Source: Liolophura sinensis (taxonomy: Eukaryota; Mollusca; Polyplacophora; Chitonida; Chitonidae). Taken from it: a stretch of 64,000 nucleotides of DNA. The stretch is taken from the NCBI RefSeq assembly GCF_032854445.1, contig NC_088303.1:25675501-25739500 (forward strand), given 5' to 3'. Below are positions 41,035-53,618 of this stretch, piece after piece. The position numbers were made by a program, and so were the translations under genes. Below the pieces are notes generated by a model. It saw only the letters and a list, made by a program, of their open reading frames with translations. It was not told the DNA's origin and ran no database searches. The stretch's first letter is position 1. Each line of letters starts with the position of its first letter.

Positions 41035-44000
41035 CTGAAATATAAAAACGATGATCTCCCAGAGAAGGCCTGTAAGTACTCACACCTGAAATATTGAAAC
41101 TGTGATCTCCCGGAGAAGGCCTGTAAGTGATCACACCTGAAATATTGAAACTGTGATCTCCCGGAGAAGGCCTGTAAGTACTCACACCTGAAATATTGAA
41201 ACTGTGATCTCCCGGAGAAGGCCTGTAAGTGATCACACCTGAAATATTGAAACTGTGATCTCCCAGAGAAGGCCTGTAAGTACTCACACCTGAAATATTG
41301 AAACTGTGATCTCCCAGAGAAGGCCTGTAAGTGATCACACCTGAAATATTGAAACTGTGATCTCCCAGAGAAGGCCTGTAAGTACTCACACCTGAAATAT
41401 TGAAACTGTGATCTCCCAGAGAAGGCCTGTAAGTACTCACACCTGAAATATTGAAACTGTGATCTCCCGGAGAAGGCCTGTAAGTGATCACACCTGCATT
41501 ATAGAAACTGTTATCTCCCAGAGAAGGCCAGTAAGTGATCACACCTGAAATATTGAAACTGTGATCTCCCAGAGAAGGCCTGTAAGTACTCACACCTGAA
41601 ATATTGAAACTGTGATCTCCCGGAGAAGGCCTGTAAGTGATCACACCTGAAATATTGAAACTGTGATCTCCCGGAGAAGGCCTGTAAGTACTCACACCTG
41701 AAATATTGAAACTGTGATCTCCCAGAGAAGGCCTGTAAGTACTCACACCTGAAATATTGAAACTGTGATCTCCCGGAGAAGGCCTGTAAGTGATCACACC
41801 TGCATTATAGAAACTGTGATCTCCCGGAGAAGGCCTGTAAGTACTCACACCTGAAATATTGAAACTGTGATCTCCCAGAGAAGGCCTGTAAGTACTCACA
41901 CCTGAAATATTGAAACTGTGATCTCCCAGAGAAGGCCTGTAAGTACTCACACCTGAAATATTGAAACTGTGATCTCCCAGAGAAGGCCTGTAAGTACTCA
42001 CACCTGAAATATTGAAACTGTGATCTCCCGGAGAAGGCCTGTAAGTGATCACACCTGCAATATAGAAACTGTGATGTCTCGGAGAAGGCTCACACCTGAA
42101 ATACAGAAAGGCGAGCGGTCATGGGAATGGTGAGTTAGATTCACGGGAATAAAGACGCCAGGACATAGAGATATATACTATAATTCTGCAAACTTTTGGT
42201 ATGTTTGCATGGTGTTTAATCAAGCATATTCTGAAGGCATTTTTCTGTGTTCACTGATAAAATTATACATTTTGTAAAACCCTGAAATTGGCCAATCTAA
42301 CCAATGTTGTTGTGAATTGCACTGGAAGCTGCTCTTTCATATGCGACAAGGTTGAGGAATAAGGGTTAACCTGAATTAGAAGCATTGATAAAGCTGGCAG
42401 TAGAAGTGAAAAGTCAGGATTCAGAAATCAGTTCTATTTCACTTTAATCCAACAGTCAACGGTGCATCAATAAAGGCATCACGACATCAGGGCCATTTTG
42501 GTCTCCTCAGTCATCGCAGCACACCCCGCTATGTAGATGATAAAATACTTTGTGGATCTTCCAAAACATAAATGAGACATTTGCTAACTCACGTGACTGA
42601 AGTGTCATCTTCATCGGCCCTGAAGGGCCGGTTGCATGTGGTTCACGGTTCACTGTTCACGTTGAAGTCAGACTGGGAAAGCAGATAACTGAAGATTTTA
42701 CAAATAGCAAATTTCATGGACAATTTAAAAGGGATCACACTAATCCTTTATTTGACACTTTAACAATATCAAATTGACGAATCTCTCATCTGGACACTCC
42801 AAATAACATTTAACCAATATTCCAATAATATAACAAAATGGCCGCTTTGTCTTGTGGACATGGTGCAGATTTGGAGTAATACCTACCATTCATTGTTCAC
42901 ACTTACTCACGCCAACCGCTACGTTAATTATCTGTGTTTGAGCCAGCAGCCACATAATTTGAGATTAACATCAATTCTACACACGTAAAAGGAACGTTTT
43001 TGGAGACCTGTTCGGCTGTTATAGAGCAATGTACATCAAGAATATTTGTTATTCGCACATATTTCCTCCTGTACACTTTGGTGGCAACGTGAAGGATATT
43101 ATCAATTCAATGACTCCATATTGAATGGTTAGGGAGAAATAGTATCGGATACTTCTTATAAGCTAACTGTGCCAGCTACTGTGATGCATTCTGTGTCGGA
43201 CTTAGCAATGTGGGTGTGGTTATGTAGCCCGCGGGCAAGGTTTTCTCTCGGCTGCCGATTGGTCAAATCAAGCCCCGAGAACCAGACTTGACCAATGAGG
43301 TCGCGTCTTCCAATCCAGCTTTTGCTTCATTGGCTGTGGCATTAAGTGATGACATGGGGCAGGTACCTGGTGATGGGCGGTGGTTTACACCAATAATTCC
43401 GCTTTGCCCCAGCCATAAAAAACCGACTGCCATCTTATAGGTGAAAAGTTTTGGGGTGCATGAACCGAATAAATAAATGAAAATCATCTAGGGTATAGTC
43501 TGCACGATTTTTTCAGTCGCTAACTCTGCTGGGGATTTCTAAGAAGGTTTCTCTCAGGTGACCCTGGAAATGGACGAAATGTTCACTTCACCAAAACTCC
43601 GACGAAGAAAATATTATGTAGCAAATAAAGAAATAAAGAAAGAAAATTATTTGAACTCCAGGAAGGACTAGAGGTGACGACATGTCATCTATACCATCTG
43701 CAGGTTTAACTCAAGTTCAGCATACACACACCACAGGACAATCATTAAATTTTATGGTAAATGACCTAAAACTTCGCCAAAAAAAAGGAGGCTGTAGAGG
43801 CAAATAAAACATATAAAATATTACTTTCAGCCAAATTTTTTCCATTATATCGTCTCTTTTTCACACACCTGGAAAAAACCTTTCTAAGGTCGACCAGACT
43901 CAGGCAAAATGTTCAAGTTAGTCATTAACAAAAATTTAGGTCATTTACTGCATTTGTGCTTAAGATAGTTTGATAACAACTTTTCAACGCGGCCTCTCTT

Positions 44001-45217
44001 CCAGAAACTCACCCTTATCCAACAGGGTGTCCGGGGCCTGTAGAAATGACCACCATGTTCGGTCACGTTCGTAGTCGGCTGTCAGATTGTTGATGGTCAT
44101 GATCTGATAACCCAAATCCTCTCCACAGTAATACGCGGTGAACCTGGAGAATAAGAAAAAATAAGTTGAAAAGTATACATGCTACGTTGTCACTGTTAGT
44201 AGCGGAAGCGTCGCCATGATGGACGACTTTCTGTGTAAGGCTGTGCCAGACATTTTGGAGCTGCTTTTGGACGATGAGAAACCTTTACGGACGGTAAGTG
44301 GTGTGATGGGTTCAGTTTTGCATCTTTTTACCTTATAAGTACATGTTAGCAGAAAATTGTTGACCATACTGCGGCCTGTCTGAAATTTATTGCGACTAAT
44401 ACTTGTCTGTTTAGTACCAAAACAACGCCACAACTGTAATGCGTTGTGCATTCAGTCTTAGAACATGACTTTGGGTGATGAGTTTCAACAGTCAAACAAT
44501 GGAAAACCATCGTGAATGTTTGGCCATCAAAATTACTGTTTTGTTTTGTCTACCAGATTCAGCGCTAAAAAGTGCCTAGCTGTAAAGAAGTGTCGACTTT
44601 GAAGTTGATTTGAAGTCTTGTAAGACTGTTGAAATAAAAGTATGGAAATTCACAGCGGAGGAATCAGGGGTCGATTAAGTATCTGACTTAAGTCAATATT
44701 TAAAATCTCTTCACAATTCTTAGTTTTTGGCACTGGAAGTTGAAATTTTGGCCCGTATATCTTAAGACAACATTTATGAGGTGGTCAAACTTTCAGTTAC
44801 TATGTCCTAAAAAAAAGCCTCTAAAATCATATTTAAAATTTTGAAACAGTCAGAAATGGCTTTGTGGAATCGGCATCTGGCATGGAAAGGGAGAATCATA
44901 CAAGGAGCCCCCTTACAGATTCATGTGGTATACATTTAACCTTTTGCTGCGTATATTACCCCATTCACTGATGTGGATCAGAGCTGGTTACCCACCTAGA
45001 AGACTTGCGTGCATACGTGTAAGTGTCGGCGTGAGCTTGTTGGATCACAAGTATATACATGCGGCTTGTACACTACCTAAAGCGTGGATCCTCTGTAGCA
45101 GCCTTCTCCATGATTCTCTGGAAGACTTCTCCTTCCAGAAGGGGTACATTCTGTGTCAGCACAAATTTTGGATTTTTCAACTGGTTTCTGACCGTGTATT
45201 TCACCATAGGGCCAGGG
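40940..45217 (-). CDS. Transcobalamin/intrinsic-factor-like protein (DUF4430-type C-terminal domain), 5' end missing
   Basis: Three exons join in phase on the minus strand: B 45077-45217, C 44013-44143, D 40940-41034. They give about 121 residues. Exon B reads PMVKYTVRNQLKNP then VLTQNVPLLEGEVFQRIMEKAA. Exon C reads FTAYYCGEDLGYQIMTINN then RTWWSFLQ. Exon D reads GVSYYQPSAGEHLILDF. This order (YTVxNxL, V-P-xGxVF-xxMxxAA, Y-x-G-xGY-I-xxIN, W, GVSxYxPSxGxH) is what I know from short invertebrate proteins related to the cobalamin-binding C-terminal domain of transcobalamin and gastric intrinsic factor. A secreted role is therefore likely, but the exon with signal peptide lies upstream and was not found. 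The exon B acceptor may be TTCCAG|CCC. Function (vitamin B12 binding) is inferred from family only. The intron before exon D holds a 51-bp array derived from exon D's own start. Confidence 0.68.
41035..42110 (-). repeat. 51-bp minisatellite derived from the exon D acceptor junction (about 20 copies)
   Basis: The unit contains ATATTTCAG|GTGTGAGT and, in the frame of exon D, encodes GV(S/I)TYRPS(L/P)GDHSFN IS. Compare exon D: GVSYYQPSAGEH. The array abuts exon D, and the terminal exon behaves as its last, diverged unit. The frame is open over 370 codons. Two alternating positions vary (Ser/Ile and Leu/Pro), and three units have YNAG or YISG in place of NISG. Copies beyond 42052 are partial and degenerate. 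Confidence 0.95.
42111..44012 (-). other. Intron between exons C and D of the transcobalamin-like gene, outside the array
   Basis: About 1.9 kb. It holds the SINE-like element at 43230-43490 and nothing else recognised. Confidence 0.6.
43230..43490 (+). mobile_element. SINE-like element (family 4) in the transcobalamin-like intron
   Basis: It has a B-box-like segment GTCTTCCAATCCAG, a body with GGTACCTGGTGATGGGCGGT, and the tail GAACCGAATAAATAAATGAA. Partial relatives with CCAATGAGGTCG and TAATGAGGTTGCGAGTTC occur at 38162-38275 and 39030-39115. Confidence 0.6.
44013..44143 (-). CDS. Transcobalamin-like exon C
   Basis: This exon is 131 bp with acceptor ATTCTCCAG and donor AAGG|GTGAGTT. Residues FTAYYCGEDLGYQIMTINN and RTWWSF match the Y-G-x-GY-I-x-IN and W-x-F core of the family. 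It splits a Gly codon with exon D (G|GT). Confidence 0.7.
44216..44293 (+). CDS. Candidate first coding exon on the plus strand, unknown product
   Basis: Two adjacent ATGs in a favourable context (GTCGCCATGATGG) open 26 codons, MMDDFLCKAVPDILELLLDD plus EKPLRT, ending exactly at ACG|GTAAGT. It lies only 72 bp from exon C of the transcobalamin-like gene, on the opposite strand. I found no second exon, and no family is recognised, so this may be chance or a relic. Confidence 0.3.
45077..45217 (-). CDS. Transcobalamin-like exon B
   Basis: This exon is 141 bp with acceptor TTCCAG and donor TTTAG|GTAGTG. It holds 46 whole codons, starts with one base completing a codon and ends with AG. It contains VKYTVRNQL and VFQRIMEKAA, the first strand and helix of the DUF4430-like fold. 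The upstream exon is not identified. Confidence 0.65.
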   Translation of the reverse strand, partial: PWPYGEIHGQKPVEKSKICADTECTPSGRRSLPENHGEGCYRGSTL

Positions 45218-47199
45218 CTGGAACTTAATTGGAGATAAAACAAAATTAATACAAATACCTATGTTCATAATAATTTATATTTGTATTTTCATTATCTGCA
45301 CAACTTTACGTTCTTCTGCATGGAGAAGCCATCTAAATATAATGCAATCTATGCATCAAAAAAGACGGACGTCCCAGGTCAGTAATCACAAGGCCAATTC
45401 CCAAAACGACGTTTAACTTGACACAACTTACTAAAGAACTATAAGGAAGTATATGTATACGGAAAACGAAATTGGGACTGAATCACACGGCTCTCCACAG
45501 TGCTTGAAACTCCTGCATGATGGGTTATTCTCAGGGGAATTCCAAGCGCAGCTAGGCAGGCGTTAGCAAAAGAATCGGGGGTCTGTCGTTTTAAGTTTGC
45601 TACTGCATTCCACCAGTTACCTATCACTGTCATTGTACAGTGAATTTGTGATATTCAAGGCAATAAGTAACACTGGAAACCAGGAAACCATTCATGTCAT
45701 ATACTTTGTATGTCCGATCATTTAAGTCAGTTTAAAGAAAGTACAGAAAACATGGTTTTTGGGAAAAGGGGTAAGTAAATAACATCTGACTTTACACCCT
45801 ACTTTACTTTATTCCGTTTATGACTCACAGAATTCATAGGGGTCCAGTTTAGACCCCATCGATAGGTTGCTAAATTCCAAAACTGAAAGAAACTCAATCC
45901 TGAAGCAACTTTTGAGCATAGCAGAAAATTCACTTCAGACCTAACGTAGTAGTTAGTTATTCAGGTGTCCTGGAAGAGCCACAAACTGAACTCATTCAGT
46001 GTATATCGTGATGTGGAAATGATGGCAAGCATGTCATATATCAAAATGTGTCTTATGCCACCTGCTTCATGATAATAAAAACTGCAATACAAATCACTGA
46101 GAATGCAGCTAATTACTTGTCAATAGGACAAGTGTTGTGACAGGTTTTTTTAACTACACTTGAAAAATGCTTGAACATAAGGCTAAAAACAAATACGGCA
46201 ATAATGGGGACTTTTTGGAAACAAATCAAGATGTAATTGTCTTACATCACCCTGGATTTCATGATGACTGTCCCCATGAACTAACACATTTCCAGATAAT
46301 TGAACTGAACAGCTACATGTATGTCTTGAAAGTCAGTAGCCAGTATGTGTTGTGTTCCTTGATTGGTTCGTCAACCATCGTGTAACCAATCAGCACAAAT
46401 GTTGTATTATTGTACAGCCTGGCGACAGGAACGACAGAAAAGAGGCGCGATTTGTGTGAATCACTTCCTGAATTCCAACTAATTATTAGTAAAGTATTAA
46501 CTCCGTCCTCCGCTACTAGTTTTTGAATAACTATGACGTCACCCGAGGTATTTGGTTCTTGCCGTCGAAACCGAACTTATGGACTTAATGAAGCATTATG
46601 AATAAGAAAAAGTATTCTAACTTCATTTTCCTAGCAAGAATATGAACTTCAAACATATCCCTGTGTAGAGCTTGCATGGGTTGTTAGGTGACACTGACTA
46701 AAGGCAATTCTGGTAGCGAGTATGACTGGTTTTACTGACAGCTGAATATAGGCGACTCTCTAGAAGAAATAGACTTTAAAACACAGTATATATACATTGT
46801 CGATAATACTATATATACATGTATCTCCGTTGAGCAGACGCACAGCACAGAGAGTAAAACCAGAGCACGCGACCGGTGAAATACTAATAAAGTAACCTGA
46901 GAAATACCGATACAAATAAAGTAACCTGTGAAATACGGTTACATATAAGCCATGTGCGTCTTTTAGAGCAATTATAAGTAGCAGCAGATTGCAGGCTTAA
47001 CAGTGAAACACTGCCTTCTGAGAAAACAAAAATCTCCGCATTGGTAGATTTTTGTCCAGCGGAGATAGCCGTACACAAAGCAATCAGTATCATTGTTCGA
47101 TTTGGTCATAAGAATTTATACCTTTGTTATAGGCTTGCTGATTTATTTACCCCAGGCCGATTATTAGCAGCTTCGGTAAGTTATTGACTAACTTTACCA

Positions 47200-47425
47200 C
47201 ATGTGATACACATCACATTGGAGGAAGACAAAATATCTTGAGCTAATTTTAGACTGCGCTAACAGCCACACCAGAGTCGTCGATCGCTTACTCTCACCAA
47301 GGCCCCACAAGCACTGATAGCAGGAGAATCTACAAACGTCCTGTCCATCCAAGGCGGGGTTTGAACCCATATCTAGTAATGTGTGTCCTAGTAACTGTGA
47401 AGCAAGCGCCACCAGTGACTTTAGT
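47200..47425 (-). mobile_element. Possible tRNA-derived SINE fragment
   Basis: On the minus strand GGGTTCAAACCCCGCCTTGG is an almost perfect tRNA B-box context, preceded by GGTGGCGCTTGCTTCACAG. The body does not match the other families and I see only one copy, so an isolated tRNA pseudogene is also possible. Confidence 0.4.
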
Positions 47426-48010
47426 CTGTTTCTTTAATCAGTCGACTATATTCAACTACCTGTCTAATCTGTTCAACTAATCTGTAAAATCCGTCATACT
47501 CGCTATCAAAATTGCCTTTAGTCAGTGACACTTAACAACATAATTTCTACACAAGAACATGTGGAAAATACATATTCTGGCTCAGAAAATGAAATTAGAG
47601 CACTTTTTTCTAATTCATAATTCCAAACTCCATCAGGTCAGTTTCAACGGCAAGAACTCATTGCCTCGGGTGTTGTCACAATTTTTAAAAGATAATAGTG
47701 TACTTTGTAGTTCATTTTACAATACACATCCCAAGACTAGGTACATGTAGACTGCTTAAGTTCGTTATCATCATGGATTTCATTTCTGGCAGGTTATTTC
47801 TGCGAAATATTACAATCTAACCTTGTAAACATTCCTAAGAACATGTCCTGGCGCAAGAAACCTGTCCCATGAAACAGTGTACGTGTAGCGGATCGTAGGT
47901 AATTAGCAATGTTGTTCTAAGGGACATAACTCTTGGTTGTTACACAGGAGGGGAATCCCCAGCATGTGGGTTGACGCTGAGTGAAACGATCGTTCTGATT
48001 GGTTGATCGG

Positions 48011-48592
48011 GAGGATGAGATTGGTTGTCCGCCATCTTCCATTAAAAGTCCTATGCCATCTAAACAATTTGTCTCGTCTCGTCTGTGTTACAGGTAAGAT
48101 TCAGAGGCCATCTGCCCCTCGGTAACACGCCATTTAGTTCTTGTTGTGTTGTAATTCCTAGCTGATCAATAAAAACTGATATAATGCGGTTAGCTTTGAA
48201 GATATTTTTGGAAGAATAATTCCCAAGAGCGTTAAATCCTTGTTGGAATTAGTCTGAGATATAATGCTACACTAGTATGGCAGAGTTCATAGTTTTTGAT
48301 GCATTTGTATTCCATGATACAAGTAACCCAAAGAGCTCAGTGTAGTTACGTGTGTAACAATGTGACTTTAATTTAGTCAATGTTCGAGCGGGTGTACATA
48401 AACCCGCTAGTGATTGTAGCGATTCAGGGGAGACAACTCTCAATGGCGTTTTAATTCAGGGAGAAATACTCTGTCCGGAAGTATGATGTGATATCATTGC
48501 ATACGTTGTATTGAGATTGGTTGTCCGCCATCTTCCGTTAAAAGTCCTATGCCATCTAAATAATTTGTCTCGTGTCGTCTGCGTTACGGCCC
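48011..48592. repeat. Direct repeat pair of about 80 bp, 496 bp apart
   Basis: GAGATTGGTTGTCCGCCATC / TTCCATTAAAAGTCCTATGC / CATCTAAACAATTTGTCTCG at 48017-48090 recurs nearly unchanged at 48512-48585. The first copy ends GTTACAG|GTAAGA, the second GTTACGG. Origin unknown. Confidence 0.75.
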
Positions 48593-51500
48593 TACATTGC
48601 GCCAGATCATACGACATAATAAACAAATGCCAATGAACAGTATACATGTACAAATTACAGTAACAAAGACATACTCTTAGCAATACATTAAGGCCTAGCC
48701 ATGATACTGCATATCGATCGGCTATAGAACAGTCTTCTGCTCTAAGCACAGTTCTTATTTTTTTATGCTGGCAACGTATAAAAACAGATTACTCTATCTG
48801 AAGTATAATGTTCAAGGGAAGAGCTATGGAACAACATTGTTTTAACATTTACGCGAGACCAAGGAAATGTTCTAACAAAATTACCAGTAGGGGTTTAGCT
48901 TTCTTTTAGTTTAGGTAAGTTTAGTATCAGGTTATGTAGGTAAAAAAATTGTTGAGCTTGTAAAGCAGGAGGAGGGTCGGAAGTCCTTCTCCTGCCCCCT
49001 GCCGTCAGCCCATGTCGGGAGCCACCGCTGGTTATAACTGTATCGTATTTGATGTGTTAACTTAACTAAAAAGACAAACCCTACTGTTATATAATAAAAC
49101 TTCCGCCACAGCCAAATGTAAAAAATTTCGCAGTTTAATCAGCATTTCTGTCCTATTAGTCGATAGTGATAAACCCGTCCGGCTCTCCATCGAAACTGAA
49201 GGACAAGACCAACGAATTTCGACTGGGTTTCAGTTGTTTCTAGATGCTTTGTCATAAACATAAAACCGGCGCCCAATTAAATCAGTTTTAACGAGTAATT
49301 ACTTAACCCTAAAAGGGAAGTGACGCATGTGCTGCATATAGGCAGTATAACAACAACATAATATACTCATGCCAGCACAAAGTCTGGCGATAAGGCAGAG
49401 TTCTGTTGTAGTCATTTGCTAAAATATATATGCGTCTCACATAGCGAGCATGTACTTACAAGTACGTCCATCAGTTGACTGACAGTTGATTAATTATTTA
49501 CATAAACCTACCTGCCAAATTCACATCCTGTCCATAATATGTAACCGATCTGTACATAGGCCTACAGGTAAAGAAAGCTACGATCTTGTACATTGTACTG
49601 TTTTATGACGGCTGATTATGTTGCACGCAGAAAACCTATATGATTTACGGTGCTCAATATATAGGCTACTAGACGCACAGCTTTTTTGTATGTCACTTGA
49701 AAAGGTACATGTAGGCACTTAGTATCGGTTATTTTAACAAACGGTATTTCAACGAAATATAGTTAACTCCTATTAAACCAAATCGCATGATATCTGCCAG
49801 TCGTATAGAAATTATCCAACATCAGTGAAGCTGTACACAGTCATACCTGATTTTCATCAGTTACACCATTATGTAAATTTGCTTTGACCTATAGATTACA
49901 TCCTGCTCAAAAACATTTCACGTGTGTCGTATAGGGCTTACTATTACTACACATTTGCTTATTTAATGCAAACAAAGATCAACCAACCTGGCTTCACGTA
50001 TACATGTTTTTGACTTTGGTGTATAGCAAACATTTACTTATTATGGATAAACCTTTTTGTTTTGGCACAAGTCTATATATTATTTTTAGTAAATTGGACA
50101 TGCAGATGAATAAATGAACAAGCACTAGACCTATTATCTGACTATCTCCATAAAACAGTGATATTTTGTCGATGTTCTATTATTGTTTTTTTTTTTTTTT
50201 TTTTTTTTTGAATGACTGATGCACGGGTAGTCTATTTGCTGAGATATTTTGTACTTAAATTATGAATTTCCCCACAATTCGGATCAGATGAAAAAATATA
50301 AAATTATAGGGCGCATGCAGTGGGAGCGAGATTTCCAAAAGGTGGGTGATAATATATATAAAAACCTTTATATTTTACAAATGTATATATAAATTTCTAA
50401 ATATCGTATAACATTTCCTACCATAAGTTCGAGTAGCTAAAATCAAGCTGTAACCACCCCATTCACCACTACTGAAGCACAAACTTGAAAAAACTCTGGG
50501 CATGGGTTTGTCACTTCAGTTTACAAGATGACGAACGAATGCTCTCGCTGTGCATGTTAACGGATAGACCTGAAACCGAAGTGTTGGCTTCCCACAGTAA
50601 TGAAATACAGCCTAGCATAAAATACCGTGCCACAGACCAAAAGGTCTACAGTATGAATGTAAACAGTCAGCAAGTCAAATGCTGCCTGACCCGTTGTTTC
50701 AAACCAATGTATGTCTAATAAAACTCATTTGAAGAGCCTCGATATCTATCCAACCGTTGGCAAATAAACAATCAAAACACTACCAGGTTATAAATTATAA
50801 ATTATATCACCAGACCGTGAATGCATGCCGACATCATAGTAATGTGTTGTTGTACTGCCTACACGCACCACATGCGTCACTTCCATTTTAGGATTAAGTA
50901 ATTAATCGCTTATACTGAAACCGATTTAAGTGGGCATTGGTGTTATGTTCATGAAACAACTGAAACACAGTCGAAAGTCGATGGTCTTCTTCTTTAATGG
51001 AGTCCAACATGTACACAACACCCCAGCCAAATCCGTACAGCCTTGTTTTGAGTAAAGTCCCTGACAGACTATAGTCAGACTTGTCTGTGTCCGCACTTTT
51101 GATTAGACTGATACTTATCGTATGTTATAAATGTTAGTGTAGCTGAAAGATTATACAAGCAAAGACCGTGAAAGATTAACAGACAGGCAAAGACAAACAG
51201 ACAGGCAAATAAACGTTAGCAAAACTTTAAGCTCCATGATGCAGGTAATTATTACCATTCCATTCTAGCTGAAAAAGACGCCATTTTCCGGAGGACGGTT
51301 GTTTGAAGGCCTAGTAAACTTCAGCTCCAGTACCCACTATTACCTCTTACTTTTAGATAATCTTATACGTTGGATTACCTTTTCGAGACGCCACACCAAA
51401 CGGCTCTTAGCTAATCCTACGATAAGACGTCAAATATACCACAGTTCCTTGTGTTGTTGACAACGTGCTCTTCCTGGTTACCGCCATTAAAACTGCATAG

Positions 51501-53618
51501 ATAAGGAAAGAATTTACACTTGCACAGACACATCCTTGCGATATAAACGCAAGTGTCAGAATGTCAACACTCTCTTTAAGTGTTAAGCTGATAAATCGTG
51601 TTAAATATTGTAAAATGTGATTGCCCACACCTTAAAACTATTAAATCCAGTAATGACTACATGGAAGGTACATAATGTTAGATTAAAAGACTTTAAACAT
51701 AAAATGCCTTATATACACAAAAGAAGTGTTGTTTGACGTAAGATAATGGTACATTACTGCACTGTCTCCTTATATAAACTGTTAAATTTCTTAAACCGTA
51801 GAAGGCTTAACCTAGCATTCTGAATGTTTTCAAACCTCCACCACTGTCACCATGTTGGAATTAGCATGATTATATTTGTATAAAGTATTTCAAGTTAAGG
51901 AAAGTGTTCGGTTTAAAACCAAATCAATGTATCAGAGTGAGAGCAGGTTTGAATATTTTCTTATAATGTAGTGCAGTATTCAACAAGAAACTCTTATCTC
52001 ACAGCAACAGAAGTGAGCAGATGTGACACGGCTCAGCAATATGTAGTACTGCATGGTTCTAGACTGCACTGCACCATACGGCGTCTACAAGTGCTGACAT
52101 GAAACAGCCCACACGGCACTGAACACCATCATACAGATCCGAACCATCTGAATCAAAGATGTCCTGTCATTGCTGTGTAGTATATGGTTGATATTCTAGG
52201 GCGTGAAGAGAATGCAAATGTATGAATCTCTTTGCAGACTGATGATGATGATGGCTGTAGTTTTATGGCGACGAGCTCCATTCTATTAAATGGGGTGCGC
52301 CAAGCCATTGGTGTATATGTTCAACAAATTATATCCATAATAGCTACACTAAATGTACCAACCCTGACGAAAACTTCAACGAAATATCTGTTTGTACATG
52401 TTCTTAACACTTTTGTATAAATAAAACTGGTCCAGTGGTACAGCTGGTACATCCAGACGATGAAAATAATTTGGTACGACCAATCAGTTGAGTTGTTACT
52501 TCCATTCCATGTATTTTCCATACACAAAGGCAGTCTTCTATTATAATACACAGGACTTACAAGTATAAATGAAAACCATTAGGCTGACTCCACAATTCAC
52601 CTGATGGATTATAATGATACATAATGCATCCCCATATACTATAACTACACTGATTGTGACCTATACCAAATTAGACTAAACCATTCAAAAGCAAAACAAG
52701 AAACAAAAAAACCCATAACCATGAAAATATCCGTCATTATGAATCTACAAAAGACACACGTACATGGGCAGGGTATATAACTGGACCTAAGTAAAACATA
52801 ATGTCTTCCATGCGAATAGGTGTATATCATGTGCATATTGGTATACCTTTATAAAGATACACCTTAATAAAGATGTACAACACTCATAACAATCTCACAT
52901 ACACAAGCATGACATGGGTAGATCTAAGCTTGGATAGAACTTAATTTTGGCCATCCATATAAGACGTTCCAACGTTTAGATTGTTTCAGCACCTTGATAA
53001 ATTAGTGTGGACCCATGGTACTAAAATTTCGGAAAGATCCTCCATGGAGATACATAAGAAAAGTGAACGGAATGCAGTTTACAGAACAAAACATTAGCAT
53101 GGAAACGAGGCCAGAATGACAGACCGGCTAAGTATATAGACAGGATTTCACAGGAGTCGGATACAAGGGGCGGGTAAACTGAACATACACTTTCATCATA
53201 AACTACTGCATGGACACCCATCAAGAACGCTTACTAAATAAATCGCGTCTCAAACTACTAAGAAATGATAATGTACAATATCAGCTGTTTTTAGGTCATT
53301 GATTCGATATCAACGAGCTCACTGAAGAAGAACGCGACCGAGTTCGCTCAGCTCGGAGGTCGTATTGTTCGAATTACGTGACCACAACGTCAAGCTGTGT
53401 CGGTAACCTACTGAAAATGGCCTTCGTGGCCAACGATTCCGGACTATTCAAGAAACAGACCTGAAATTATTTCTGCATGAGCCTATATATAGATAGAAAT
53501 GGTTTTTCACATTAGTGAATGATAATTTACAAGAATTTCTGCCTTGCTGAAACTTACATACAGCCTGTCGACCATTGCGTCGTCACAACGGACCTAAGAG
53601 ATCTATCGAGAAAGTTTA

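Larger units (their letters stand above)
45218..53618. other. Long stretch without a supported gene
   Basis: Contains the direct repeat pair near 48.0-48.6 kb, the tRNA-like fragment at 47.2-47.4 kb and a poly-T run at 50188-50209. The missing 5' exon of the transcobalamin-like gene should lie here or beyond; I could not identify it with confidence. Confidence 0.6.

Noticed and set aside
40940-42052. 370-codon minus-strand frame as a stand-alone repetitive protein
   Set aside because: Most of it is the 51-bp array and only the last 31 codons match an exon. It has no proper start, so I treat it as an array plus terminal exon, with in-frame inclusion only a possibility.
46884-47093. Minus-strand MILIALCTAISAG as signal-peptide exon of the transcobalamin-like gene
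   Set aside because: Hydrophobic start is suggestive, but no donor with the required two-base remainder follows it.
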